From Daphnia carinata (Eukaryota; Arthropoda; Branchiopoda; Diplostraca; Daphniidae), in NCBI RefSeq assembly GCF_022539665.2, contig NC_081340.1:2046001-2110000 (forward strand): a stretch of DNA of 64,000 bases, in the 5' to 3' direction. The notes below the pieces were generated by a model. It had not been told where the DNA came from and ran no database searches. It saw only the letters and a program-made list of their open reading frames with translations. Numbering within the stretch: position 1 is the first letter of the stretch; the number at the start of each line of letters is the position of its first letter. The translations under genes and the position numbers were made by a program. Of the stretch, positions 53,601 to 64,000 are shown piece after piece.

Positions 53601-56006
53601 CTTACCAACGATGAAATTAAAAACATTACCGGATTTGCGACAAAGTTTACCAGTGAATTAAACCCTAGCCCCATTGACGATTCAGTGCAAGAGGTAAATG
53701 ACACAAGTCCTGAGCTAAAAACTACTCCGATCCAAACACTTCGAGATTGGCAAGAAAAATTAATGCAGGCGAAAGAAATATTACTTGTGGCCAAAGAGGA
53801 GATTAAGGACATCGCTCTCGCCACTCTTGACTTAATGAATTTGGGGGACAACAAAACCATCGCTTCAACAAGCCAATCTAGTAACCCAATATTTGTAACC
53901 AATACCACTGCAGCAGCTGAAAGAATGAAAGATATACAACAAGGATTGAAGTCTGCTCAGGAACAACTCCTCTTGACCAAAGATGGAATTCTCAGCATGA
54001 ACAGTTTTGCGAGAGATTGGACTGATTTGGTCTCTGAAAATGCAAATGTTTCCAACGGAGTTTTAAATGACACGGTTGATGGACCAACTAGCATGCCAAC
54101 ACAAAATTTAACAGAGTTGCAGGGGGCATTGAAGCAGTCCCAAAATCAACTGTTATCAACTGCTGATGAAACTGAGAACATTGCAAAGTATGCAGAAGAC
54201 ATTATAAGCTTAGGTTTAAAAGCAATAGGGGCTTCACTTGGCCAAACAAGTCCAGCAATCCTTGGACCAAATGCTTCGGCAATGGAAACATTACAAGAGT
54301 GGCAAAGACAGTTCAAAGGAGTTGAGCAACAGGCACTGCTCGCAAAGGATGAAGTGAAAAACATTGCAGACTTTGTCTCAAATACATTTTCACACATCCT
54401 GACTACTCCTAATGGAACGATTACTGAGTCTCTTGACAAAAATGCCTCGACAATTGATGTACTGAAGGCGGTGCATCGTGAATTGACTGCTGCAGCTTTG
54501 TGCCATTCAACCTCTGGACCCAACGCTTCATCTATTGATCTTTTACAACAATGGCAAACAAGATTCAAAGAAATGCAACAACAGGCACTGCTTGCAAAGG
54601 ATGAAATTAGAAACATTTCAGATTATGCAATGAATACCTTTTCAGACCGTTTGGGTTTCGCTAACGGAACGTCTACAGATCCTGCTGACCAAAACATGTC
54701 GACCATCGACATTCTGCAGGCCGTGCATCGTGAACTGTCTGCTACAGCTCTGTGTGAGAAACAAATGAAAGAGGTTTCCGATGTTGTCAAGATAGAATAT
54801 CAAAACATTACCCTGTCCAGAAATGATGGAAATGACTCGATGGCCGTAGAAAATGCCACAACACTTGAAATGTTACAAGAATGGAAAAGGGAGTTGAAAC
54901 AGAATAAAGAGCAATTGCTTCTAGCAGAGGATGAAATTGCGAACATTGCAAACTTTGCAAGAGATTTGATTAAAATAGAAAATCAAAATTTCAATTCTTT
55001 AATAGGACAAACAGACTTTCCAATGTTTGAAGCAAACATCACTACACTTGAAATGTTAAAGGATCTGCAAAGAATCTTTAATCTGACACAGGAAAAAGTC
55101 TTGCTGGTTTTTGATGAAATTCGAAATATTTCAAAATTCGCAGTGGACGAATTCATACCTATTTTAGCATCGGCTGGTAAAGCAAACAGCGAAACGCTTG
55201 GGACGAATTCTTCGACAAGCGAAATTTTGTATGCTGTGTATGACGAACTTTTGGCTGCACAGAAGAAAATCGAAAATGCATCTGATATTTTAATCCCCAA
55301 ATTGGAAAAAGTGGAAGAAAACTTGGCGTTTTATGAAAATGAACGGACAAAAATTGCAAATGCGATCTGGCAAGGGTATGAAGACATTGCCATTCCCTTG
55401 GATGAAGGAAACAGTACAGGGGACGGACGTAACACAACGTTAACTGAAATTTTAGAGCAAAAATTGCGTTTGGAACTGGCTGAAGCCGTCGCAGACAGTC
55501 AACACTGGATGATTCGGGCAATGGAGGAAACCACTGAAAGTACACAAAGCGTTCCTACGGAGCCAGATCGTATTGATGGGGCGAATCAAACTAATGAGCT
55601 GCTGAGAACGAAAATTTGGGATGATTCTTGCTTTCTTTGCCAAAGTCAGCTGAATAACATTACAGAGTTTATAAAAGTACACACTCTTAATCAAACGGAA
55701 AATAATTTTACGGCATTTGAGCTCCTGAAAGAGCTGCAATTAACCTGGACTGCTGAGAAAGCAGCTTATGAATTATTGTTGAACGAATGCAAATCTTCGA
55801 ATCAGCAGTATTCTGACTTGTACCACCAGTCGGTAGCTTCTTTAGAGGACGCTATCTCTTCCAAAGCGAATCTAGAAAAATACCTAGCTGAGGAAACCAG
55901 TAAACTGGAGATTCAACGCCAAATCATGGATGCTTATGTTGAACAAGCCCTGCTTGATAATTTGAATGCCTATGCTGAAAAAATTAATAGTAGTTTTCCC
56001 TTGTAA
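32627..56006 (+). CDS. Giant secreted coiled-coil repeat glycoprotein, 7,463 residues
   Basis: Five phase-0 coding exons: 32,627-32,890; 33,003-33,050; 33,120-33,188; 33,247-33,303; 34,053-56,006. Splice sites are good (AGCAAA|GTAAGT, TTTTAG|, TTATCACAG|, TTCCAG|, TATTTAG|). The start is the ATG at 32,627; the residues MRAPKYSAKFTIFMIFSVTG form a signal peptide cut near 24. Residues 25-146 hold one cysteine in each of three small exons. Residues 147-526 are charged, heptad-like coiled coil. Residues 527-7,052 are 13 tandem copies of a 502-residue unit, then part of a fourteenth to about 7,116. The last 347 residues are unique coiled coil and end without a membrane anchor. Sequons (NxS/T) are extremely dense, 18 per unit, and two cysteines per unit could form disulfides. 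The unbroken 22-kb frame implies selection. The likely role is an extracellular, heavily N-glycosylated fibrous or gel-forming protein (silk, egg-case, gut lining or adhesive); no family is recognised. Confidence 0.9.
33304..34052 (+). other. Intron 4 of the giant repeat gene
   Basis: Runs from donor AAG|GTAAAC to acceptor GATATTTAG|CC. At 749 bp it is much longer than the gene's other introns (112, 69 and 58 bp). It contains short AT tracts and no coding exon that I can support. Confidence 0.7.
35193..54964 (+). repeat. Coding tandem array: 13 copies of 1,506 bp plus a partial copy
   Basis: Unit starts (GAGGTTT.CGATGTTGTCAAG) fall at 35,193, 36,699, 38,205, 39,711, 41,217, 42,723, 44,229, 45,735, 47,241, 48,747, 50,253, 51,759 and 53,265; the partial copy starts at 54,771. 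No length change occurs in any copy. The few variants include Lys to Glu at LLLA(K/E)DEIANI (copy 1 differs), Ile/Thr in DAY(I/T)LPV, Leu/Trp in KRE(L/W)KQN (Trp in copies 6 and 11), KLRRT in copy 2 and TIN for TLN in copy 12. Each unit has about seven sub-repeats of 60-75 residues sharing LQxWQxxLKxxxxxLLLxKDEIxNI. The array ends where GCCAGAGAGTTT becomes GCAAGAGATTTG. Confidence 0.95.
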
Positions 56007-56227
56007 AAAAATGCGCTACGGAAATAAGCGTAAGACTCTTTCAGTAATTAAAAGCTGAAATGGAGTGAACAACTAAATGTTTTTAGAACGATTTATCTGG
56101 ATAACTGAAAGAAAAAAAATCATAGACGTATAAGTTCGGGTTTCAACCTTGAAATTTCATCTATTCGATTCCATTTTATCAATTGTCTTTGCTAGCATTT
56201 ATGTTATTCTGGGCCATTGTAAAAGAA

Positions 56228-56233
56228 AATAAA
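56228..56233 (+). terminator. Polyadenylation signal AATAAA of the giant repeat gene
   Basis: The first AATAAA after the stop codon, 222 bp downstream, in an AT-rich 3' untranslated region. The cleavage site is expected 10-30 bp further. Confidence 0.5.
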
Positions 56234-56559
56234 CTGTATGCGTGCATTTATTTCTTCGGAGCCTAGCTTGTGCTTTTGCTTTATATGCAATAATGTAAAG
56301 CTGTACTGCTTTACATTTTTACGACCTATACTTGTCTTTTCTTCTTATTTCGTTGCAATATACAGTGAATGTGCTTGGGTACCATGCTTCATTTCCGGCC
56401 CCCAAAGTGTTACTTACATTGGAACACTATTAACTGTGAAAATATACTCCCAAGTCTGAATTTCTTTCTTTTTATTGAATATGTTCGACAGTTATTTTAA
56501 AACACGTCAAAATTATATGCTGGTTTCCAGAAAATTATTTACTTTCTCGTCGAATTAGC

Positions 56560-57200
56560 AGTTTTTTTAATGAACGGAAATGAAAGTGCTACCAATTTGT
56601 TCGTCCAATTTCTACGTTTATTTGAAAACTATTAGCCCGACATCAAAACAAACTCAATAATCGTGATTACCGTTCAATTTTGAATGGATTTCATGCATTT
56701 ATTACTAAATCTAAATTTTTGCGAAAAATGGAAAAGTGAGAAGGCCTTCTCATTTTTGTCAAAATCTGAGAAAAACCAATTCTCTTAGAACTTGATAAAA
56801 ACTGTCATACCATATAAAAAAATGAACGCTGATCTCAAAAAACCTATTTATTTTCTCGCCAAACCAGTAGTTTTTTTTTAAATTAAAAAAAAACAAAAGT
56901 TGTCTTTACGTAACAACTGTGTTCTTCCGTTTTCTACGCTTATTTCAAAAACTATAAGCCCAAGATGAAAATTAAGTTGATTTCGCAGTTGTCCTTTAAT
57001 TAAAAATTTAAATCATGCGTAGTTTGCTAAATTTAAAATGTAATAAAAAAATAAATAAAAAATATTTAAGCCCGGCTTTATAAGCCCGCCATTATAAGCC
57101 CTGCATTATAAGCCCGACTTATATTGACTTTGACATTTGATGAAATTGAATTTGATATAAACGAATTTCAATGCTGGTTCCGATTAAAATATTAGTTTTC
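56560..57200. repeat. Second member of the fold-back repeat family
   Basis: Shares with 14,310-16,310 the AAGCCCG motif (57,067-57,120 has four spaced copies, such as AAGCCCGACTTATA), the AAGGCCTT-centred palindrome (56,732-56,757) and the flanking TTTTTGTCAAAATC..CTCTTAGAA..TTGATAAAAA sequence. It is shorter and more diverged, with no encoded protein. Confidence 0.6.
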
Positions 57201-57870
57201 CCGTAAGTTATAGATTTTTTTTCCAGAAAAAAAAACGGAATTATGTCCGCCATGAGTTTGTTGGGTAGGACCTATTTTGAACACTGAAAAGATACCCCAT
57301 GATGCCGCCTCACATAATAAAGACTGGTAGATCTGCAGTACTATTGAACAGGTAAATAAACCACGATGTTGAGTCTATTCATTTCACATGTATTTGCTAT
57401 TTTCTTAGATTTTTATGCGTGTAGGACGATTCTTCCTTTTGCACAATTTGAAAAATAACAACAACAAAAAAAAGGGGAGAGTGCGATGCACAGCCGGAAG
57501 AATAGATTCAATTCATTGTATATAAATAGAGGCCAGCCTAAATTGTTGGTATAGGTAATGCCCTACAATCACACCCATAAACCAGAATAAGTGAACTCGC
57601 TCCGGAAGAATGGGGGAGGGGAGAGGAAAGATTGGAACAAATAAAAAAGTATCAAAAATAGCTTCAAATCGTTTGTTAGAATTTTCATGTCATTGGGATA
57701 TCAAAGTTATTTACATTGTTTTGCAATAATAAAAAAAAAAGAATTAGTACAAATCGTCCGGCGGTGTTCCATACTCGAGCACAGCTCGCGATCCAGGACT
57801 TGTTACCCCATCCATTGGGGATTCATTGGTTTCATGCATTTTCTTTATTTTCATTTAATTTTTTTTATAT
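57201..57870. other. Intergenic region between converging genes
   Basis: AT-rich sequence expected to hold the 3' untranslated region of the minus-strand inhibitor-type gene. A minus-strand AATAAA is present at 57,844-57,849, only 22 bp beyond the stop codon, so another signal may be used. No gene is visible. Confidence 0.45.
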
Positions 57871-60800
57871 TTACCAAGCCTCAGCATTGCGAGTTTGCCG
57901 TTTGCTTCTGGGCACAGTCGGAGATAGCTGGGGCGTCTGGACGACGTCGGATGGATTGATGCCAACGCGTGGGAATCCTCTGGGCACGACATCGGATTTA
58001 TCCGCATTGCGCTTGTTCGGCTTGGGTGGAGACGCCAAAGTCGATCCGGAATCTTTCGGATACGTTCCAGTAGTGCGACGACGATGGAGCACAAGGCCGA
58101 TGATGAGACCGCACACGAGAATGCTGGCCAGAACGGACAACACAACGATGATGGCCAAGTAAGGCGCTTCGATATCAAGCGCCTGGGCCAAGATCTCTCG
58201 CGTTTCCAGGCTTCGATCCACCACCTCGGCTTTGGATGCCACTTTCAGAGTCGAATCCAACTTGTGGTAGAATTTCGATGACGTGCTTTCGGCCGGCATG
58301 CTGTGACCGTCCATTTCCAGGGCTAAATGTCCCGATTTCACCTGGAACATGGAATGAAATAAAGGTACCATAAGATTAATAAACAGCTCATCTTCAATTT
58401 AAACCTAAAACGAGATCATTACGTACCATGTCTTCGAGGTGAGAGGCGACGTCGATCTTGTTGTCACCGACCAACGTAAAAGTGAGGACAGTTCCATCCT
58501 GGCGCGATTTCACTTGAAGTGTCGACTCCATGGTGCGAGCGGACAAGCCGTTGAGGATCTCTCCGACCTGTTGGCGAACTTCCTTCTCCATTTCTTCTTG
58601 GGCGTGATCCATGGCAGGGAAACCGAGAGTCATCGCTACCGCCATGACTGGAACAAGACCTGTTCAATTTGATCAAACAATTCAATTTTATAATAAATCG
58701 GTTGATGATTTAAAAAGAGTAAAAAAAAACATTTCATACGGCAGGTTTGTTCTCCTCGAACGAACTGAGTTGTGTTGGCCACCTGGTTTCCGGCTTCGTC
58801 GACACACCAACAGCTGACGATCGGATGGCCGCCATTGGTCGATTTGGCCGGAAGACATTGAATCGGTTGGAATCGACCGAGATGATCGCATTCGGGAATC
58901 AATTCTCCAGCTCCGCCTTTCTTCAATTGATTTTGCCGCATCTTCTGGCATCGCGTGTAATGCGGATGGTTTAGTGATTTGCCACGGGGAACTGGTGATG
59001 GCGCTGCCGTCGTCGTTGTTGTAGTCGTCGTTGTCGTCGTTGGGGCTTTCGTAGTCGTCGTTGTTGTTGTGGCTTTTGTAGTCGTTGTTGTTGTTGCTTC
59101 CGTTGTCGTTGTCGAGGTGGTTGTCGTCGATGTCGATGTCGTGGTTGCCTCTAATTCTTTGGCGTGACGCGGCTCAACTTCTAACATGGACGCTGGGATG
59201 CAATCAACCGTCTTGCCCTGGGCATCCACGAAGACGGGCGTGCAAGTGCACGGATCGACAGAGCACGCGGCGTCCGGATGATTGGCGCACGTCTTTCCAG
59301 CGCAAGCCTCGTTACGGCTGCAGGAGCTCATCTCGCCCAGCGGCGACTGTTGGGGACAGAGGACCATGTCCGGGCAACGGCTGGCGCACTGCTGGTAACT
59401 GTGGAAGTTGTTGGCGTTGCCTCCGCATCCACCGAAAGAGAATTTCTCGCATTGCTGAGTCTCCGGATTGTATCCCCAACGGGGGAAATCCGCCCGGCAC
59501 ATGCCGGTTTCGATGGGCAAGTCGCAAACGTTCACTACGTTGATTGAAGCTCATTATTTAAATGAATTAGAATTCTTATTTCGTTTGAATTGTACCTGGT
59601 TTCTCGCAGTGTTGGCTGCACTCTTCGACCGACTCGAAATTGTTCTCGTTGCCTTCGCATCCGCCGTAGATGAATTCTTGGCAGGTTTTCGATGAGGAAT
59701 TGTAGAAATAACGAGGGAACAATGCCCGGCAGTGGCCCGTCTCGGCTGGCTGACTGCAACGATCGACGCATTCGAGCTGGTTGCTCTGCGGATCGATGAA
59801 AGACACCTTGCAATTATTGCAAGGATCGGCCACGCAAAGCGCGTCCGGATGGAAAGGGCATCGCGCGTGGAGGCATTGATCCCGGCAAACGGTGGGCTGG
59901 ACACTGGGGTCCGCGCAAACGGGACCCAAAGCTCGTTGTTCGAGGACGGTGCCATTGGGCGAACAACGGACCGAGCCGCGAGTGAACGAGTCATCGATCG
60001 GCTGGCCAGTGGTGTCCACGCACCAACTGAACTCGCCCTGACTTTGTTCTCGGGCGTAATCACCTTTCAACGTACAGACGGGCGGAGAGATGGACATCAT
60101 CAGCGGACCAGAACTCTTTTCTGTATATTTAAAAAAAAAATGTGAATTTATTTATTTGAAAGCAATTCAGTTACGTTCTGAATAAAATAAAGAAAAGGGA
60201 CGGACCTTCAGGTGCGGTGCAAGTAGAACTGCATCCATTGGTGCAGCATTTGGCCCGTCCGGAACAATCGGCATCGGAAGAGCAGTCATTGACGGCCTTC
60301 ATGTCGGCAGGGCATCCGAACGGATGGGCGGCTGCTGGGCAAGCGCCCGGTTTGGGTAGTAGAGGTGTAGGGAGTAAAACGGGATGAGTACAAGACGATC
60401 CGCACTCGCCCGGGCAACAACGGGTCGGTCCAGCGCAATCGGCGTCGGAGATGCACTGATCGGCGCAAGCGGATCCTCCGGCGAACTGGGCGAGGACGCG
60501 CAAAAAGGTGCGGGAGCGGACGGGCGGGCAGAAACCGGGTTTGATGGCATCGCGAAGAGCGGGCAAAGGCCGTTGTTGAATGGCTTCCTCTTTCACATCG
60601 TCCAGCGATTCGAAGCCGTTCTTCACGTCTTCCAATAAACCATCGTCCACCGGCCTGGCCAGCAGTTTGGCAGATCTCGTTTCTTGCGGTGTAGTGTCCT
60701 CGATAAGGAAGGCCTCCGTAGCGCTGGCCACTTCGATGTCTTCAGCCTGGGCTTCCTTCAGCATGGCCGCGATCAGATCCGAAGGCGCAGCTTCGATCAT

Positions 60801-63800
60801 GGCGTCCAGCATGGCCACTTCGGTGGCTTGTTCTTCTTCTTCTTCTTCCACCTGGCGGCGCAATCGGCTGCTGTAAACGGTGACGGAGGAGAGAAGAGCG
60901 TCCGGTAGAACTTCGGCGTCGCTTTCCGGTGCGGAATAGCCGTCCAGGTTGTACTGGTAAGTGCTGGAGGTGGAAACGACGAGCGGCTGGGCGTTCCAGG
61001 GACCGCCTTGCTTGGCCCAGGTAGCGGAATTCAGGATGGTCTGCACTTCTCTCTGGCATTTGCTCAAACCCGTTTCGCAGTCGACTTGACGGCCGCTGGA
61101 CGGATCGTAGAAAGCGTGACGGCATCCACCGCAAGGATCGACTCGACAGACGGCCTTGGGGTCGGCCAAGCAAATCTTACTTTCACAAATGGTCTTGTTG
61201 CAAACATGGACAACGGCAGTGGGATCGGCGCAGATGGGCGGGTCCATCGATCGCTGGCGGGCCTGCCGGACACCGCAAGTAGGCGATCCACGAGTCAACG
61301 AGCCTATCATTTAAAAAACAATTGCACATTTATAATTGAAAGAGGACGTAGAAATGATTGACACGCACCTTTGATGTGTTCGCCGTCCTTGTCGACGCAC
61401 CAGCAGATGCCGACCTCTTCGAGACACTGGACGGGCTCCCAGTCGCCGTTTGCCCGGTTGCATTTGGGAGTGAAGACGACCTTCTTGAATTTCTCGGCCA
61501 TTTTGAGATTCTTCTCGCGCAACTCCTCGCAGCTGGACAAGCTGGGGCAGACGGTTTTGCATTCGCGCTCCGAATCAAAGTTGTTCATGTTTCCAGCGCA
61601 TCCCGTGTAGCGGAACGCTTCGCACCGGTTCCGTTTCTCGTTGAAACTGTAACGCAAGACGGACGCCTTGCAAGATCCCACCAACTTCTCCTGGAAACAG
61701 ACGTCCCTGGGTTTCGGGCAGCAAACAGAGAATTCGCCCAACGGCGACAGATGGCATTTATGGGTAGACGGGCAACTGGAACCCATCGGTCCGCAGTGGA
61801 TCGTCGTGTTGGTGAACGGCTCCCTGAGCGGTTGGCCGTGAGAGCAGGGGTTGTCCAGTCGGGGTAGGCAGACGGGCAGAGGCGGGCAAGGTGCCCGGAT
61901 GCAGTTGACCTGGACGACGCGACATTCTTCAGCTTCTGAACGGCACTGGACTCCGTCGCAGGGATCGCGACAAGCGCAAACCGGGCAGCCGGACGTGTCC
62001 AGCTGGTGTCCGTGGGCAGAACAGTCGAGTTCTGGACATTCAAGAGCCGGGCAGCCTCTTGGAGCGTGGCATTGAGGTTGAAGACCGGGCGGAACGCGAG
62101 TTCCGGCCAGTTCTCGCCCGTCGGCCGAGACGCACCAACAAGCCCTTGTGAGCGGATCGCACTGGACGGGCTCGAAAGCTCCGTCATCTGGCCGGCATCT
62201 TGGGATGAATAACCGATTGGCCGGCACTCCATTCTCCCTGGCCTTGTACTTCATGATCATCTGCATGTGCTGGCAGGCCGTCTTGATCAACGGCTCGACG
62301 CATTGGGTTCCGCAACCGTTGGAACAGCATTTCAGCTGGCCGTCGCAGTCTTCATCGGCGGAACATTCGCTGTCGCAGCTGTCGACAGAGATGGGCACCA
62401 GGTAAGGGCACTGTCCGGCCTTTAACTGACGCTGGATCGGGCAGCAAGTGCCATCGGCCGAGTTGTTCTCGCTGTAACAAGAGAATCCCTCCGGGCAGCT
62501 CAATGCCCGGCTGCGCGGATTGCACTGGACCGTCATGTTGTCGGCCGGATTGAGGAAAGGCTCTCCGACCGGGCAAGCGGTAATCGATTCTTCTTCTTCG
62601 ACCTGCTCCTCTTGGATGTCGGTGTCTTCCCTGTTGCGCTGGACGGTCGTGCAGAATGGCAAGGCCGGACAGAATGGCGCTTCGGGACAAGACGAGACGA
62701 CGAGTTGGCACTCCTGGCCTTGCGGGCAGTTGAGGACGTCGCAAGGATTGCGACACTCGCACAGCGGGCAGTTGGTGGTGTTGTCCACGGCGAAGCCGTA
62801 GTCGCAGCCGAGGCGGCAGAGGAGGCCCGGGCAATCGCTGTCCGTGTCGTGACGCAATTTCACGCACATCGAAACCGACCTCTGAGAAGCTAAGCCGCGT
62901 GTGCCGGCCAATTCGACGCCGAATTCGTCCACGCACCAACACTGTCCGTCATCATCACACTGCTGTTCCTCGAATTCACCCTTTAAAAAATAAAATGGAT
63001 TTGCATATCATTTGCATTTTTTGGGAGTATTTAAATTTAAGTTTTTACCTGCGGCGTGCAACGAGGGTTTTTCAAAATGAGATTGTAGCCGGGCTCGGCC
63101 GGTTTACGCCCTTGGGCAATGTCTCTCATCATTTCGCAGATGGACGGGAGCCGCCCGTCTTCTTCGGGGATTGCAATCTTTTGCTTAGATCCGCCGGAAG
63201 ACGGAGCTGCCGGGCAACAGAAGGACGCATTGTTAGGCACGCTGAAACTGCAATGGTAACCGGAAGGGCATGCAAATTTGGTGCCGACGGTGCAGCTGGC
63301 CGGCTCTTCGGTCGCTTCGTTGGTCAAGTGTTTGCCGAAGGCGCAGGGCGGGACGAAAATGCGCCGACATTGCGGCGTCATCGGGCATTTCTTAAGGCCG
63401 GCAGAGCACGACGGATCGCGTTTCATCAGACACTGTTCACCTTCCGGACAGGTCAGCTGTTCGCAAGGGTTGTCGCATTCGCACGTCGAGCATCCGTGAA
63501 CGTCCGTCTTGAACCCGTAGTCGCACGTCGAACTGCAGACGGCCGAGCCGCACCTCGAAGACCGGGCCACGACATTGGCTGAATTTATTTTTTTTTTTTA
63601 ATTCAAATTTCGTTATTTGAGAGATGGGCAATGTGAAGTGAAAATGGCATACCTTGGTCCGTCGCAGACGACGTCCTGGGCCGGTCCCATTGATCCTTTG
63701 ACTTTGGTGCCCAGTTCGGGGTCGACGCACCAGCAAACGAGTCCGTTTCGACTGCACTGACGGACGGCAAATTTCAGTCCGTCTTGGTCGCATTGCGGGA

Positions 63801-64000
63801 TGTAGCCTTTGCCTTCCCTCTCGGTGAGACTCAGCAGCTGGGCGATCTGTTGCTGTTGCAGGCAAAGAGAGAAGTTGACGGGCGGGACGCAATGGCCGCT
63901 GTCTCCGCAACTGTCCACGCTCGGACAGCATTTGTCCGCTCCTTGGCATTCCATGTCGTTGGCGCACGGAACGCCGCACACGGTCGAATTCGACTGTTCG
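57871..64000 (-). CDS. Multi-domain WAP/thyroglobulin/antistasin/Kunitz membrane protein (5' end missing)
   Basis: Exons in the window: 64,000-63,653 (cut by the edge); 63,553-63,049; 62,980-61,369; 61,303-60,206; 60,120-59,596; 59,534-58,740; 58,659-58,427; 58,341-57,871, phases consistent, 1,861 residues. Counting from the edge: WAP 8-38; thyroglobulin-1 45-112 (CWCV); antistasin-like 116-150; thyroglobulin-1 about 245-322; antistasin-like 337-364; lustrin-type Cys 420-465; WAP 471-512; thyroglobulin-1 518-588; antistasin-like 593-621; lustrin-type 663-707; Kunitz 712-762 (P1 Lys); thyroglobulin-1 765-833; acidic linker with RLRR at 968-971; WAP 1,078-1,129 and 1,141-1,186; Kunitz 1,309-1,359 and 1,366-1,416 (P1 Arg); Thr-rich stalk 1,491-1,544; thyroglobulin-1 about 1,552-1,627; SEA-like region; transmembrane helix 1,766-1,790; 71-residue tail. 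It is probably a surface protease-inhibitor or matrix receptor. Its GC content is clearly higher than that of the rest of the window. Confidence 0.88.

Noticed and set aside
35423-54616. Antisense open frames of 137 and 156 codons repeated 13 times each
   Set aside because: They are exact shadows of the plus-strand repeat unit; their recurrence only reflects the 1,506-bp period.
35193-54964. Tandem array as a non-coding satellite or a CRISPR-like array
   Set aside because: The unit is 1,506 bp, in frame in every copy, without spacers, and contained in one open coding exon.
58979-59167. Valine-rich plus-strand frame
   Set aside because: It is the antisense of the Thr-rich stalk codons (ACN read backwards) of the minus-strand membrane protein.

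Overview
This window reads as nuclear DNA of an arthropod. A water flea-like crustacean (Daphnia) is my best guess. The reasons are genes split by short GT-AG introns (about 50 to 110 bp, with a few longer ones), a mitochondrial-clan cytochrome P450, a large WAP/Kunitz/thyroglobulin inhibitor-type membrane protein, long homopolymer and dinucleotide runs, and no sign of operons. The species call is inference; the exon models below were built by hand from the sequence.

Layout. Bases 1 to about 13,750 are non-coding, very rich in homopolymers and microsatellites, with one plausible orphan coding exon (12,055-12,143). From 14,310 to 16,310 lies a composite fold-back repeat with long perfect hairpins; a relative of it sits at about 56,560-57,200. 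A complete eight-exon mitochondrial-clan P450 gene runs on the minus strand (16,375-18,329). Next is an inverted repeat of 11.6 kb: two nearly identical arms of 5.56 kb (18,689-24,248 and 24,763-30,320) around a 514-bp spacer that carries three tRNA-like sequences. The arms hold a decayed reverse-transcriptase-like stretch, a minisatellite and a hairpin-rich block, but no intact gene.

The most unusual item is a plus-strand gene at 32,627-56,006. Four small phase-0 exons (signal peptide plus short helical pieces) lead into a single 21,954-nt coding exon. The predicted secreted protein has 7,463 residues. It contains 13 near-identical tandem copies of a 502-residue unit (1,506 bp each) plus a partial fourteenth. 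Each unit is built from about seven degenerate coiled-coil-like sub-repeats and carries 18 N-glycosylation sequons. I do not recognise the family. A small secreted-protein gene (31,080-31,729, minus) lies head to head with it, about 0.9 kb away, and has a similar exon style.

The right end (57,871-64,000, minus) holds the last eight exons of a cysteine-rich type I membrane protein: WAP, thyroglobulin type-1, antistasin-like, lustrin-type cysteine and Kunitz domains, a Thr-rich stalk, an SEA-like juxtamembrane region, one transmembrane helix and a short tail. Its 5' end is outside the window. Apart from the head-to-head pair, nothing shows that these genes act together.
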